The notes beneath the pieces were generated by a model. It was not told where the DNA came from. It searched no databases and worked only from the letters and a program-made list of their open reading frames with translations. Shown piece after piece: positions 43,249 to 52,297 of a stretch of DNA of 64,000 nucleotides. The position numbers and the translations under genes are program-made. Origin of the DNA: Arthrobacter sp. zg-Y1110 (GTDB lineage Bacteria; Actinomycetota; Actinomycetes; Actinomycetales; Micrococcaceae); the NCBI RefSeq assembly GCF_025244865.1, contig NZ_CP104272.1, positions 1,178,001 through 1,242,000 on the forward strand, read 5' to 3'. Position 1 is the stretch's first letter; each line of letters opens with the position of its first letter.

Positions 43249-43694
43249 ACCGCAGCATAAATCCCGACGACGCCGAGTCGGCGGACAGGTCCGCTCCGGC
43301 GGCCCGCAACGCAGGCCCCGGCCGCCTGCTGGTAGCCGTTTACGCGATTTTCGCGCTGGCGGCGTCGGCCCGCGCTGCCTTCCAGATCCTCACCAAGTTC
43401 GAGCATGCGCCGCTGGCCTACCTGCTGTCCGCTTTTGCAGCCGTGGTCTACATCGTGGCGACCGTCGGCCTGGCCCGCTCCGGCGCCACCGCCTACCGGA
43501 TCTCCGTGGCGGCCGTGGGAGTGGAAATGGTCGGTGTGCTGGCTGTCGGCGTTTTCGGCCTGATTGATCCCGCCGCACTGCCCGAGGACACCGTCTGGTC
43601 CGGCTTCGGCAGCGGTTACGGGTATGTGCCGTTGATCCTGCCGATAATCGGGTTGTGGTGGCTTTACCGGCACCGCGCAGACGCGCGCCGATGA
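43245..43694 (+). CDS. Membrane protein, function unknown
   Basis: A 149-residue protein. A hydrophilic N-terminus (MNRSINPDDAESADRSAPAA) precedes four membrane helices (about 27-46, 56-76, 84-105, 124-142), with a basic end HRADARR. No characterised family is recognised. The start is ATG 43245 inside the previous gene's stop; the longer reading from 42933 has no family resemblance and overlaps the previous gene. Coupled expression with the 122-residue protein suggests that they act together. Confidence 0.8.
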   Translation: MNRSINPDDAESADRSAPAARNAGPGRLLVAVYAIFALAASARAAFQILTKFEHAPLAYLLSAFAAVVYIVATVGLARSGATAYRISVAAVGVEMVGVLAVGVFGLIDPAALPEDTVWSGFGSGYGYVPLILPIIGLWWLYRHRADARR

Positions 43695-43777
43695 AATAAG
43701 TATGCTTACCTGTTTCGCGCGAGTGCGTGAGACGATGGCAGGAACAACTTCAGTTCCAACTCCGTCAAAGGGGAGTC

Positions 43778-44455
43778 ATGAGCAACGCAGCGCCGACACC
43801 GGGCGACAGGAACAGCCCCATGGGCACGGACGGGCCGGGAAACCAGGCACCAAAGGCGCCGGGGGCATCGACGCCGGGGACATCAACACCGGGCGTGCCC
43901 GCGTCTGACGCCTCGACCCGCCGTGAGCGGTCCGGCAAGCCGTCCACCGGCAAGCCCGGCAGGGCGGGAAAGCAGCCCAGGGCGGCCAAGCCCTACAAGA
44001 GCAGTGACGACTGGGGCGTCTTCCGCGCCGTCGTCATCGGGGTGGGCATTCTGGTGGCCGGTTTCGGCCTCTATAACCTCATCACCGGCACGGCCGGCCT
44101 GCCGGACAGCTCCGGGGGAGAGGTCGATCCGACCCTGGAGAGCCAGTACCGGTTCTTCGCCGCCATGATGGTGGGAGTGGGTGCGGCGTTCGTGGCCATT
44201 GCCGTGAAATTCCAGTGGGCGAACATGCTCTGGCTCGTCTGCCTGATGGTGTTCCTGGGCGGCATCGGCCGGGTGCTTTCCTGGGCCTTCTCCGGAACAC
44301 CGCACTTCACCTTCATTGTGTTGATGATCGTTGAGCTGGCCTTCCCGCCGGCACTGCTGGTCTGGCACCGGTTCATTGCCAAGACCTCCGACCTGCGCCG
44401 CGAATACAGCCAGCAGGCCGGAGGAGATACCGGGATTGCGGGCGGTTCCCGGTAA
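43778..44455 (+). CDS. DUF4345 membrane protein
   Basis: A 225-residue protein with a long disordered N-terminus (about 1-75: Pro/Thr/Gly-rich, then Arg/Lys-rich) and four membrane helices of the DUF4345 type, with the recognisable ESQYRFFAAMMVGVGAAFVAIA and LGGIGRVLSWAFSGTPH. DUF4345 is uncharacterised. ATG 43778 has AAAGGGGAG upstream and is preferred to the earlier start at 43727, which has no ribosome-binding site. It is separated from ribF by a 106-bp gap with a CATAAT -10-like sequence at 44471. Confidence 0.85.
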   Translation: MSNAAPTPGDRNSPMGTDGPGNQAPKAPGASTPGTSTPGVPASDASTRRERSGKPSTGKPGRAGKQPRAAKPYKSSDDWGVFRAVVIGVGILVAGFGLYNLITGTAGLPDSSGGEVDPTLESQYRFFAAMMVGVGAAFVAIAVKFQWANMLWLVCLMVFLGGIGRVLSWAFSGTPHFTFIVLMIVELAFPPALLVWHRFIAKTSDLRREYSQQAGGDTGIAGGSR

Positions 44456-44561
44456 GCGGCGCAGATCGGACATAATGGATAGGTCCCGGCGCGGCGAAAG
44501 CCGCCCGGAAACCTGGACCAGCCGTTCGACCGGCGCTGGAAAATGCTGTTAAGGAGCCTGT

Positions 44562-45545
44562 GTGTACTACTGGAATGACCTGGCGGAAATACCCGCCGAT
44601 ATTGGTCCGACAGTAATCACCATCGGCAACTTCGACGGGGTGCATCTGGGCCACCAGCATGTGCTCAACCGCCTGGTCAAGGTGGCCCGCGCCCAGGATG
44701 CCGCCGCCGTGGCCATCTCCTTTGATCCCCATCCGGCGCAGGTGCACCGGCCCGAGAGCGCACCGGAACTGATCATGGGCCTCGTGGATCGGGTGCAGGC
44801 GCTGGCGGATACCGGGCTGGACGGCCTGCTGATGATGCATTACACGCTGGATCTGGCTTCCCTGACCGCCGAGGAATTTGTCCGCACGGTCCTGGTTGAG
44901 GCGCTCCACGTCAAGACGGTCGTCATCGGCCACGACGTCCGCTTCGGACGGGGCAATGCAGGAGACCTGGACACCATGCGCGGACTCGGCCGCGAGCTCG
45001 GGTTCGACGTGGAAGCGGTGGAGGATTTCGGCGCCCTGCCCGACGGCCCGGACTCCGGCCGGCGCTGTTCCTCCACCTGGATCCGCGAGGCACTGCGGGA
45101 AGGCGATGTCCGCACCGCCGCCCGCCTGCTGGGACGCACCCACCGGATGCGCGGCGAAGTGGTGCACGGGGCGGCACGCGGCCGCGAACTGGGTTTCCCC
45201 ACCGCCAACCTCGCCCCGGAATCCTCAGGTCTTATCCCCGCCGACGGCATCTACGCCGGGTGGCTGGTGGACGAGGCCGGCGTCCGGTGGCCCGCCGCCG
45301 TGTCGGTGGGATCCAATCCCACCTTCGAAGGTGTGAGCCGCCAGGTGGAAGCCCATGTCATCGACCGCCCGGCCGAAGAGGTCGAGGACTTCAACCTCTA
45401 CGGCCAGCACGTTGTGGTGGAATTCGTGGACCGGCTCCGGGGCATGGTGGCGTACACCGGCCCGGACGCGCTGGTCGCCCAGATGCGCCTCGACGTCGAA
45501 CGCACCCGCGAGGTCCTTTCGACAGAAAGCGGCACGGGCAGGTAA
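44562..45545 (+). CDS. ribF: Bifunctional riboflavin kinase / FAD synthetase
   Basis: A 327-residue RibF. The N-terminal FMN adenylyltransferase domain (about 15-165) has ITIGNFDGVHLGHQHVL and the later VVIGHDVRFGRGN; the C-terminal riboflavin kinase domain (about 185-310) has HGAARGRELGFPTANLA with the GFPTAN motif. Together they make FMN and FAD from riboflavin. GTG 44562 has AAGGAG 5 nt upstream. The last codon overlaps the rpsO promoter -10. No FMN riboswitch is visible upstream. Confidence 0.95.
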   Translation: MYYWNDLAEIPADIGPTVITIGNFDGVHLGHQHVLNRLVKVARAQDAAAVAISFDPHPAQVHRPESAPELIMGLVDRVQALADTGLDGLLMMHYTLDLASLTAEEFVRTVLVEALHVKTVVIGHDVRFGRGNAGDLDTMRGLGRELGFDVEAVEDFGALPDGPDSGRRCSSTWIREALREGDVRTAARLLGRTHRMRGEVVHGAARGRELGFPTANLAPESSGLIPADGIYAGWLVDEAGVRWPAAVSVGSNPTFEGVSRQVEAHVIDRPAEEVEDFNLYGQHVVVEFVDRLRGMVAYTGPDALVAQMRLDVERTREVLSTESGTGR

Positions 45546-45548
45546 ACT
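45519..45548 (+). promoter_or_regulatory. Promoter of rpsO, overlapping the ribF stop
   Basis: -35 TCGACA (45519-45524), an 18-nt spacer and -10 TAAACT (45543-45548). The TAA of the -10 is the ribF stop codon. The roughly 120-nt leader to rpsO holds a GGGGC/GCCCC hairpin near 45597-45612. Confidence 0.55.
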
Positions 45549-45677
45549 GGTTTCAAATTCGGCTGCGGTCCGTGGCGGCTGAATTTCTTTATGTTCCGGG
45601 GCTGGCGCCCCAGGACAGAAAGATTCCCGGCAGCGAAGTGCTGACTCGGGCCTCACGGCACAACTCTAGGAGTTACA

Positions 45678-45947
45678 TTGGCACTCGATCCCGCCGTCAA
45701 GCAGGAAATCATTCGGGAATTCGCTCGCGCTGAAGGGGACACCGGTTCCCCCGAAGTTCAGGTTGCTGTGCTTTCACGGCGCATCCTCGACCTGACCGAG
45801 CACCTGAAGACCCACAAGCATGACCACCACACCCGCCGCGGCCTGATGGCCCTGGTTGGTCGTCGTCGTCGCATGCTTACCTACCTGCGCGAGACCGACA
45901 TCGCCCGCTACCGTGCGCTCATTGAGCGTCTCGGCCTGCGTCGATAG
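45678..45947 (+). CDS. rpsO: 30S ribosomal protein S15
   Basis: An 89-residue S15, complete and of normal length. The helical core includes [40 protein letters not shown] and RLGLRR at the end. It binds the central domain of 16S rRNA. The start is TTG 45678 with AGGAG about 6 nt upstream. Between it and pnp lie a terminator and an unusual 16-bp repeat. Confidence 0.97.
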   Translation: MALDPAVKQEIIREFARAEGDTGSPEVQVAVLSRRILDLTEHLKTHKHDHHTRRGLMALVGRRRRMLTYLRETDIARYRALIERLGLRR

Positions 45948-45956
45948 TCTTTGTGG

Positions 45957-45994
45957 AAGGCGGCACCTGTGCACTGCACGGGGAGCCGCCTTTT
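45957..45994 (+). terminator. Terminator after rpsO
   Basis: AAGGCGGC (45957-45964) pairs with GCCGCC(TT) (45985-45992), closing a 20-nt loop and followed by TTTTG. Confidence 0.7.
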
Positions 45995-46081
45995 GCGCAG
46001 GCAGGCATGGACACCGGGAAAGCCGGAAGCGCACCTGTCTGATTTCGGTCTCCCTCGAAGGGGACCGGCGAAGGTAGTTAT

Positions 46082-46145
46082 GCAGTAAAGAAGCACAGCA
46101 GTAAAGAAGCACAGCAGTAAAGAAGCACAGCAGTAAAGAAGCACA
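46082..46145 (+). repeat. Four tandem copies of a 16-bp AT-rich repeat
   Basis: GCAGTAAAGAAGCACA occurs four times without spacers or differences, followed by a partial GCA. It lies in the leader between rpsO and pnp, is much richer in A than its surroundings, and is not in a gene. Confidence 0.92.
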
Positions 46146-46329
46146 GCAAACATCACAGGAGTCAGCCAGCATCGCAGCATTCGCGGTCCTCGGTAGTGGT
46201 CTCCGGGAGTATCTGCCCGAGGACCTCGATCGAAGACCGGGTGTTGAACGTGCTGCCCGTGCCGCACGGAAAGAAGTTCGATACGGTGCTGGGTGCCTCC
46301 GCCACAGAAGAAACGGAGGTGACTCTCAT

Positions 46330-48555
46330 ATGGAGGGTCCCGAAATTCAGTTCTCAGAAGCCGTTATTGACAACGGCAAGTACGGCAAGCGCGTTATCCG
46401 GTTCGAAACCGGCCGCCTTGCCCAGCAGGCAGCCGGTTCGGCGATGGTCTACATTGACGAAGACACCGCCCTGCTCTCGGCCACGTCCGCCGGCAAGTCC
46501 CCGCGTGAAGGTTTCGACTTCTTCCCGCTGACCGTGGACGTCGAGGAGCGTATGTACGCTGCCGGCCGCATCCCGGGCTCGTTCTTCCGCCGCGAAGGCC
46601 GCCCGTCCACCGAAGCCATCCTGGCCTGCCGCCTGATGGACCGCCCGCTGCGCCCCGCGTTCGTCAAGGGCCTGCGCAACGAGGTCCAGATTGTCGTCAC
46701 TGTCCTGGCGATCAACCCGGACGTTCTCTACGACGTGGTTGCGATCAACGCTTCCTCCATGTCCACCCAGCTGAGCGGCCTGCCGTTCTCCGGCCCGATC
46801 GGCGGCGTCCGCGTTGCCCTGGTCGACGGCCAGTGGGTTGCCTTCCCGAAGCACTCCGAGCTGGAGCGCGCCGTGTTCTCCATGGTGGTTGCCGGCCGCA
46901 TTGCCGGTGACGACGTCGCCATCATGATGGTGGAAGCCGAAGCCACCGACAACGCCTGGAACCTCATCAAGGAAGAGGGCGCCACCGCCCCGACCGAAGA
47001 GGTTGTTGCAGAAGGCCTGGAAGCGGCGAAGCCGTTCATCAAGGTCCTGTGCGACGCCCAGTCGGACCTGGCTGCCCGTGCCGCCAAGCCCACCGTCGAG
47101 TTCCCGATTTTCCTGGACTACCAGGACGACGTGTACGAGGCCGTTGAAGCCGCTGCCGGCGAGAAGCTGGCCAAGGTCTTCTCCATCGCCGACAAGCAGG
47201 AGCGCGACGCCGCTGCCGACGAGTTGAAGAACGAAGTCAAGGCCGCACTGGCCGAGAAGTTCGAAGGCCGCGAAGGCGAAGTCTCCGCCGCATTCCGTTC
47301 CGTCACCAAGCAGGTTGTGCGCCAGCGCATCCTCAAGGAGCAGGTCCGCATCGACGGCCGCGGCCTGACGGACATCCGCCAGCTCACCGCCGAGGTAGAG
47401 GTCCTGCCCCGCGTGCACGGTTCGGCCATCTTCGAGCGCGGCGAAACCCAGATCATGGGTGTCACCACGCTGAACATGCTGAAGATGGAACAGCAGATCG
47501 ACTCGCTGTCGCCGGTAACGCGCAAGCGCTACATGCACAACTACAACTTCCCGCCGTACTCCACCGGTGAGACCGGCCGCGTGGGTTCGCCCAAGCGCCG
47601 CGAAATCGGCCACGGCGCACTTGCAGAGCGCGCCCTGATGCCGGTGCTGCCCACGCGTGAAGAATTCCCGTACGCCATCCGCCAGGTCTCCGAAGCCCTG
47701 AGCTCCAACGGTTCCACCTCCATGGGTTCGGTCTGCGCCTCGACGCTGTCCATGCTCAATGCCGGTGTGCCGCTGCGCGCTCCGGTGGCAGGCATCGCCA
47801 TGGGCCTGGTCTCCGACCAGGTTGACGGCGAAACCCGCTACGCAGCCCTGACCGATATCCTCGGCGCCGAAGATGCCTTCGGCGACATGGACTTCAAGGT
47901 TGCCGGTACCTCCGAGTTCGTCACGGCCATCCAGCTGGACACCAAGCTCGACGGTATCCCCGCCTCCGTGCTGGCAGCAGCACTGAAGCAGGCCCGCGAA
48001 GCCCGCCTCCACATCCTCGACGTGATGCAGGCTGCGATCGACGCACCGGACGAGCTCTCCGAGTTCGCGCCGCGCATCATCTCGGTCAAGATCCCCGTGG
48101 ACAAGATCGGCGAGGTCATCGGCCCGAAGGGCAAGATGATCAACCAGATCCAGGAGGACACCGGCGCTGACATCTCCATCGAAGATGACGGCACCGTCCT
48201 CATCGGCGCAACCGACGGCGGCTCCGCCGAGGCTGCCCGCTCGGCGATCAACGCGATCGCCAACCCGCAGGTCCCCGAGATCGGCGAGCGTTACCTCGGC
48301 ACGGTAGTCAAGACCACCACCTTCGGTGCTTTTGTCTCCCTGACCCCGGGCAAGGACGGCCTGCTGCACATCTCCGAGCTGCGTAAGCTCGCCGGCGGCA
48401 AGCGCGTGGACAACGTCGACGACGTCGTCTCCGTGGGCCAGAAGGTCCAGGTGGAAATCACCAAGATCGATGACCGCGGAAAGCTTTCGCTCTCCCCGGT
48501 GGTTGCCGAAGACGCCGAAGGCGAAGAAGCAGCAGAAACCGAGTCTGCAGAGTAG
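46330..48555 (+). CDS. pnp: Polyribonucleotide nucleotidyltransferase (PNPase)
   Basis: A 741-residue 3'-5' phosphorolytic exoribonuclease. Two RNase PH domains, the second with the phosphate/metal region [18 protein letters not shown] (about 515-532), are followed by KH ([18 protein letters not shown], about 596-613) and S1 ([19 protein letters not shown]) domains and an acidic tail. It degrades mRNA and may be part of a degradosome with RNase J. ATG 46330 follows ACGGAGG about 10 nt upstream. The peptidase gene starts right at its stop. Confidence 0.96.
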   Translation: MEGPEIQFSEAVIDNGKYGKRVIRFETGRLAQQAAGSAMVYIDEDTALLSATSAGKSPREGFDFFPLTVDVEERMYAAGRIPGSFFRREGRPSTEAILACRLMDRPLRPAFVKGLRNEVQIVVTVLAINPDVLYDVVAINASSMSTQLSGLPFSGPIGGVRVALVDGQWVAFPKHSELERAVFSMVVAGRIAGDDVAIMMVEAEATDNAWNLIKEEGATAPTEEVVAEGLEAAKPFIKVLCDAQSDLAARAAKPTVEFPIFLDYQDDVYEAVEAAAGEKLAKVFSIADKQERDAAADELKNEVKAALAEKFEGREGEVSAAFRSVTKQVVRQRILKEQVRIDGRGLTDIRQLTAEVEVLPRVHGSAIFERGETQIMGVTTLNMLKMEQQIDSLSPVTRKRYMHNYNFPPYSTGETGRVGSPKRREIGHGALAERALMPVLPTREEFPYAIRQVSEALSSNGSTSMGSVCASTLSMLNAGVPLRAPVAGIAMGLVSDQVDGETRYAALTDILGAEDAFGDMDFKVAGTSEFVTAIQLDTKLDGIPASVLAAALKQAREARLHILDVMQAAIDAPDELSEFAPRIISVKIPVDKIGEVIGPKGKMINQIQEDTGADISIEDDGTVLIGATDGGSAEAARSAINAIANPQVPEIGERYLGTVVKTTTFGAFVSLTPGKDGLLHISELRKLAGGKRVDNVDDVVSVGQKVQVEITKIDDRGKLSLSPVVAEDAEGEEAAETESAE

Positions 48556-49956
48556 ATGCCGGACTACTCCGATGGAAACCGTCCCGTGTCCCCTTCCTCA
48601 CCGAAGGGGCACGGGACGGTTGTCCAGCTTCCGCTGACCACTCTTTCCTCCGACCCGACCCTTGTCGTCGGCACTCCGGGAGGCGCCGTCGTGCGCCGTT
48701 CGGTATTGCCCGGCGGCGTCCGGGTCCTGACGGAGGAAATGCCGGGCCAGCGCAGCACGGCCATCGGATTCTGGGTTGGTGTCGGCTCGCGGGATGAAGC
48801 CGCGGGCCGGCATGGCTCCACACACTTCCTTGAGCACCTGCTGTTCAAGGGCACCAGCCGCCGCTCGGCGCTGGATATCGCCTCGGCGTTTGACGAGGTA
48901 GGCGGCGAGTCCAATGCGGCCACCGCCAAGGAAAGCACCTGCTACTACGCACGGGTGCTGGATACCGATCTTCCGATGGCCATTGACGTCATCACCGACA
49001 TGGTCACGTCCGCCGTCCTGGATCCTGAGGAACTGGAACAGGAACGCGACGTCATCCTCGAAGAGATCGCCATGGACAATGACGATCCGGCCGATCTCTG
49101 CCACGAAAAGTTTTCCGAGGCGGTCCTCGGCGACCACGCCCTCGGCCGTCCCATCGGCGGCACTCCCGACGCCATCCGGAGCGTGTCCCGCGAAGCGGTC
49201 CTTGACCACTACCGGCGGTACTACCGTCCGGAGGAACTGGTGGTCACCGCCGCAGGGGGACTGGACCACGAGCAGGTCTGCGCACTTGTGCTGCAGGCGC
49301 TGCAGACCGCCGGCTGGGAACTGGACCCGGCGGCAACGCCTGCGCCGCGTCGCGAGACTGCGCCGGCGTCGATCTCCGGCACCGCCGGAGTCCACGTCAT
49401 CAACCGTCCGGTGGAGCAGGCCAACATCGTGATGGGCTGCCCCTCGCTGACCGCAACGGATGACCGCCGCTTTGCCATGAGCGTGCTGAACACGATCCTC
49501 GGCGGCGGCATGTCCTCCCGCCTGTTCCAGGAGATCCGCGAGAAGCGCGGACTGGTGTACTCCACCTACTCCTTCTCGGCGTCGTACGCCGACGCCGGAT
49601 ACTTCGGCATGTATGCGGGCTGCTCGCCCGCCAAGACCCGCCAGGTCATCGACCTGCTCGGCAGCGAGCTCGAGCGGCTGGCCGCCGACGGCGTCGAGCC
49701 GGCCGAACTGGCGAAGGCCCTGGGCCAGATCTCCGGCGGCATGGTGCTCGGCCTGGAGGACTCCGGCTCGCGGATGTCCCGCCTGGGCCGGGCCGAGCTG
49801 GTCAGCGGCGAGTTCATCGACATCGATGAGTCCCTGCGCCGGATCCATTCCGTCACCGCGGAACAGGTCCAGGAGCTGGCCGCCGAACTGGCCGCCGCAC
49901 CCCGCACCATCACCGTGGTGGGTCCGTTCGAATCAGCGGCGGAACTGGGCTTCTAA
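48556..49956 (+). CDS. M16-family zinc peptidase (processing-peptidase-like)
   Basis: A 466-residue M16 peptidase with the inverted zinc motif HFLEH (H90, E93, H94) and the second-shell region LEEIAMDNDDPADL (third ligand region, about 166-179). The C-terminal half (about 250-460) is the inactive M16_C domain with FQEIREKRGLVYSTYSF. It resembles mitochondrial processing peptidase and PepR (Rv2782c), which also follows pnp. ATG directly follows the pnp TAG. The first 40 residues are a poorly conserved extension. Substrates unknown. Confidence 0.93.
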   Translation: MPDYSDGNRPVSPSSPKGHGTVVQLPLTTLSSDPTLVVGTPGGAVVRRSVLPGGVRVLTEEMPGQRSTAIGFWVGVGSRDEAAGRHGSTHFLEHLLFKGTSRRSALDIASAFDEVGGESNAATAKESTCYYARVLDTDLPMAIDVITDMVTSAVLDPEELEQERDVILEEIAMDNDDPADLCHEKFSEAVLGDHALGRPIGGTPDAIRSVSREAVLDHYRRYYRPEELVVTAAGGLDHEQVCALVLQALQTAGWELDPAATPAPRRETAPASISGTAGVHVINRPVEQANIVMGCPSLTATDDRRFAMSVLNTILGGGMSSRLFQEIREKRGLVYSTYSFSASYADAGYFGMYAGCSPAKTRQVIDLLGSELERLAADGVEPAELAKALGQISGGMVLGLEDSGSRMSRLGRAELVSGEFIDIDESLRRIHSVTAEQVQELAAELAAAPRTITVVGPFESAAELGF

Positions 49957-49966
49957 CCTCTTTGCG

Positions 49967-50009
49967 AAAGGCACACCCGAACCGCGCCAAGCGGATCGGG
50001 TGTGCCTTT
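49967..50009. terminator. Bidirectional terminator between the M16 peptidase and moaD
   Basis: AAAGGCACACCCGA (49967-49980) pairs perfectly with TCGGGTGTGCCTTT (49996-50009); the arms begin with A-runs and end with T-runs in both directions. Confidence 0.9.
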
Positions 50010-50033
50010 GCCGGTTAACCGCCGGCTCTGCCT

Positions 50034-50294
50034 TTATCCGCCCGCGAAGGGCGGGAGGATGTCCACGACGTCCCCCGGCTGCAGCAGCAGGTCCGGGTTC
50101 CGGGCAGCCGTTTCATTGACCAGGAACGTGCTGCGCGCAATCACCGTCCCGAGAGCGGGGATGCCTGCACCCGGTGAGGGGTACCGGGCGGCAAGCTTTT
50201 CTGCCAGCTCGGCCAGCGTCAGCGGCCCTTCATCCAAGTGTTCTTCTTCCGTGCCGGCTGCTGCCTTCGCAGCGCCGAAGTATCTGATCAGCAC
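50034..50294 (-). CDS. moaD: Molybdopterin synthase small subunit MoaD
   Basis: An 86-residue ubiquitin-like sulfur carrier. It starts MLIRYFGAAKAAAG and ends with the required PPFAGG, whose terminal glycine is activated and thiocarboxylated to give sulfur for molybdopterin. It works with MoaE, encoded at 57074. The activating enzyme MoeB is not in the window. Its start directly follows the moaA stop, so the two are co-transcribed on the minus strand, away from the rest of the molybdenum cluster. Confidence 0.93.
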   Translation of the reverse strand: MLIRYFGAAKAAAGTEEEHLDEGPLTLAELAEKLAARYPSPGAGIPALGTVIARSTFLVNETAARNPDLLLQPGDVVDILPPFAGG

Positions 50295-51467
50295 TTAGCC
50301 GCCTATCGCACTCATGGTTCGTTCGGGCTGGACATAGTCGGAGTCGCCGAGCCCGGCATGGCCCATGCCGTGTGCCTTGGGCTTGCCCCACATGGCTTCC
50401 TGCCAGCGGCGGACGACCGCGTCGTCGTCCACACCGCTGCGCAGCAGTGCCAGCAGGTCCGTCTCTTCGTGGGAAAACAGGCAGCTGCGGACCTTACCTT
50501 CGGCGGTAATCCGGGTGCGGACACACTCGGCGCAGAAGGGTTCGGTGACGGAGGCAATAATGCCGACGGTTCCGACAACCGTTGCCGGGTCCGCGTGCCG
50601 GCGGACCTCCCAGCGCTGGGCCGGTGCGCCGTTGCGCTCCCGGGGATCGGGCGTCAGGACGAAGTCCCGTTCCAGCAGGGACCGCATCTCGGCGGCGGTG
50701 ATCATGCCGTCCCGCGTCCAGCCGTGGTCCGCGTCCAGGGGCATCTGCTCAATGAACCGCAGTTCGAAGCCGCGGCTGACCGCCCACTCCAGCAGGTCCG
50801 GCGCCTCGGCGTCGTTGATTCCCCGCATCAGCACGGCATTGATCTTGACCAGGCCCAGGCCCACCCGGGCGGCTTCCTCCACCCCGCGCAGCACCCGGTC
50901 CAGGAACGGGCGGCGGGTGAGCTGGGCAAAGGTATCCGGGTGGAGGGAATCCAGGGACACGTTGATGCGGGTCAGGCCGGCGTCCTTGAGCGCCTGGGCT
51001 TTCTTGTCCAGGCCGAGCCCGTTGGTGGTCAGGGAAATCGGCAGCTCCGGGTGGTTGGCACGGATACCGGCAACAATGTCCACCAGATCCGCACGCACCA
51101 GCGGTTCACCGCCGGTCAGCCGCAGCTCGCGCACACCCAGCCGGTCGACGCCGAGCCGGACCAGGCGGACGATTTCGTCCCGGCCAAGTACCTTGTCCCG
51201 GGCCAGCCAGTCGAGCCCTTCGGCAGGCATGCAGTACGTGCAGCGCAGGTTGCACTTGTCCGTCAGCGACAGCCGCATGTCCGTGGCCCGGCGGCCGTGC
51301 CGGTCCAGCAGGCCGTCTGCCGGGGAAAGCGCCAGGGCAGACGCGGGGGAAGGCAGTGCCGAGGCGGCAGCGGGAGAACCGCTGCCCGGTGCCGCGGCTT
51401 CCGCCGTGCTGATTTCTGGTGTACTGGGGGAAGGGCGTACTGCAGGCATTCCCAGCTGTGTTCCCAT
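50295..51467 (-). CDS. moaA: GTP 3',8-cyclase MoaA
   Basis: A 390-residue radical-SAM enzyme, first step of molybdenum cofactor synthesis. The SAM cluster is C72-x3-C76-x2-C79 in DKCNLRCTYCMPAEG; the GTP-binding second cluster uses CAECVRTRI and SCLF in the C-terminal domain, and the chain ends MSAIGG with the functional GG. The first 50 residues are a low-complexity Ala/Ser/Pro extension and the true start may lie nearer the conserved domain. Divergent from modA, 38 bp away. Confidence 0.95.
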   Translation of the reverse strand: MGTQLGMPAVRPSPSTPEISTAEAAAPGSGSPAAASALPSPASALALSPADGLLDRHGRRATDMRLSLTDKCNLRCTYCMPAEGLDWLARDKVLGRDEIVRLVRLGVDRLGVRELRLTGGEPLVRADLVDIVAGIRANHPELPISLTTNGLGLDKKAQALKDAGLTRINVSLDSLHPDTFAQLTRRPFLDRVLRGVEEAARVGLGLVKINAVLMRGINDAEAPDLLEWAVSRGFELRFIEQMPLDADHGWTRDGMITAAEMRSLLERDFVLTPDPRERNGAPAQRWEVRRHADPATVVGTVGIIASVTEPFCAECVRTRITAEGKVRSCLFSHEETDLLALLRSGVDDDAVVRRWQEAMWGKPKAHGMGHAGLGDSDYVQPERTMSAIGG

Positions 51468-51493
51468 CCCTCGAGGTTACGCCCTTTGACAGT

Positions 51494-51499
51494 TAGGCT
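51494..51499 (+). promoter_or_regulatory. -10 element for modA, leaderless
   Basis: TAGGCT is followed by 6 nt and ATG 51506. Confidence 0.5.
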
Positions 51500-51505
51500 C
51501 TATAA

Positions 51506-52297
51506 ATGCGCTTTGTTCCCCGGGGCCGCCGGACCCTGGCAGCGTGCGCCGTGACGGTTCTTGCCGCTTCCACAGCCGCGTGCACCTCCGCGGACACCAC
51601 CGGCGCTGCCGGCCGCGGCGGAACCGGCATCACGGTCTTTGCGGCTTCCTCGCTCACGGACGTGGTCGGGCAGCTGAATTCGGCTTACGACGGCGGCGGG
51701 CGCCTGCGCGTCAACATCGGCTCCAGCAGCCAGCTCGTGGCGCAGCTGCAGTCCGGCGCGGAAGCAGACGTGGTGATTACAGCCGATCTCGAGGCACTCG
51801 AACCCCTGCGGACCGGGCTGGACCGGGAGACAGTGCTGGCCAGCAACAACCTGGTGCTGGCCCTGGCCGCGGACAACCCCGCCGGGATCCAAGTGTTACG
51901 CGATGTTGCGGGCGACGGCGTCCGGGCCGCCCTGTGCGCACCCTCCGTTCCGTGCGGGCGGGCAACATCACGCGTCCTTGAGGCAGCCGGCGTAGCCGTT
52001 CCCGCCCCGAGCCTGGAGGACAGCGTCCGCTCGGTGCTGACCAAGGTCGCCACCGGCCAGGCCGACGCCGGCTTTGTCTACCGGACCGATGCCCTGGCCG
52101 CAGCCGGGTCCGGCGTGACCTACCTGGCGCTGGAGGATCCTGCCCCTAACCGGTATCCGGCGGGACTGACCGCGGAAGGGGCCGCCAACGCCGAGGCGGC
52201 AGCATTCTACGAGTGGCTTACGGGCCCGGAAGCGGCAGCAATCCTCGCCGAGGCAGGGTTCGGTCCGGCGGACCCGGGGAGCAACGATGCCCCTTAG
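51506..52297 (+). CDS. modA: Molybdate ABC transporter substrate-binding protein ModA
   Basis: A 263-residue periplasmic-type binding protein, probably lipid-anchored: a basic start, hydrophobic segment (about 11-25) and a weak lipobox with C26 (STAAC). The mature part has the ModA pattern ITVFAASSLTDVVGQLN, VNIGSSSQLVAQLQSGAEAD, and NNLVLALAADNPAG. It binds molybdate or tungstate outside the membrane. Its end overlaps modB by 11 bp. No modC ATPase gene follows. Confidence 0.92.
   Translation: MRFVPRGRRTLAACAVTVLAASTAACTSADTTGAAGRGGTGITVFAASSLTDVVGQLNSAYDGGGRLRVNIGSSSQLVAQLQSGAEADVVITADLEALEPLRTGLDRETVLASNNLVLALAADNPAGIQVLRDVAGDGVRAALCAPSVPCGRATSRVLEAAGVAVPAPSLEDSVRSVLTKVATGQADAGFVYRTDALAAAGSGVTYLALEDPAPNRYPAGLTAEGAANAEAAAFYEWLTGPEAAAILAEAGFGPADPGSNDAP

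Noticed and set aside
44456..44561. FMN riboswitch before ribF
   Set aside because: The conserved multi-hairpin RFN sequence is absent; only a -10-like element and a ribosome-binding site are seen.
46082..46145. CRISPR or binding-site array made of 16-bp units
   Set aside because: No spacers and only four identical head-to-tail copies; kept as a simple tandem repeat.
46354..48369. 671-codon open frame opposite pnp
   Set aside because: Shadow of PNPase in the complementary frame, without family resemblance.
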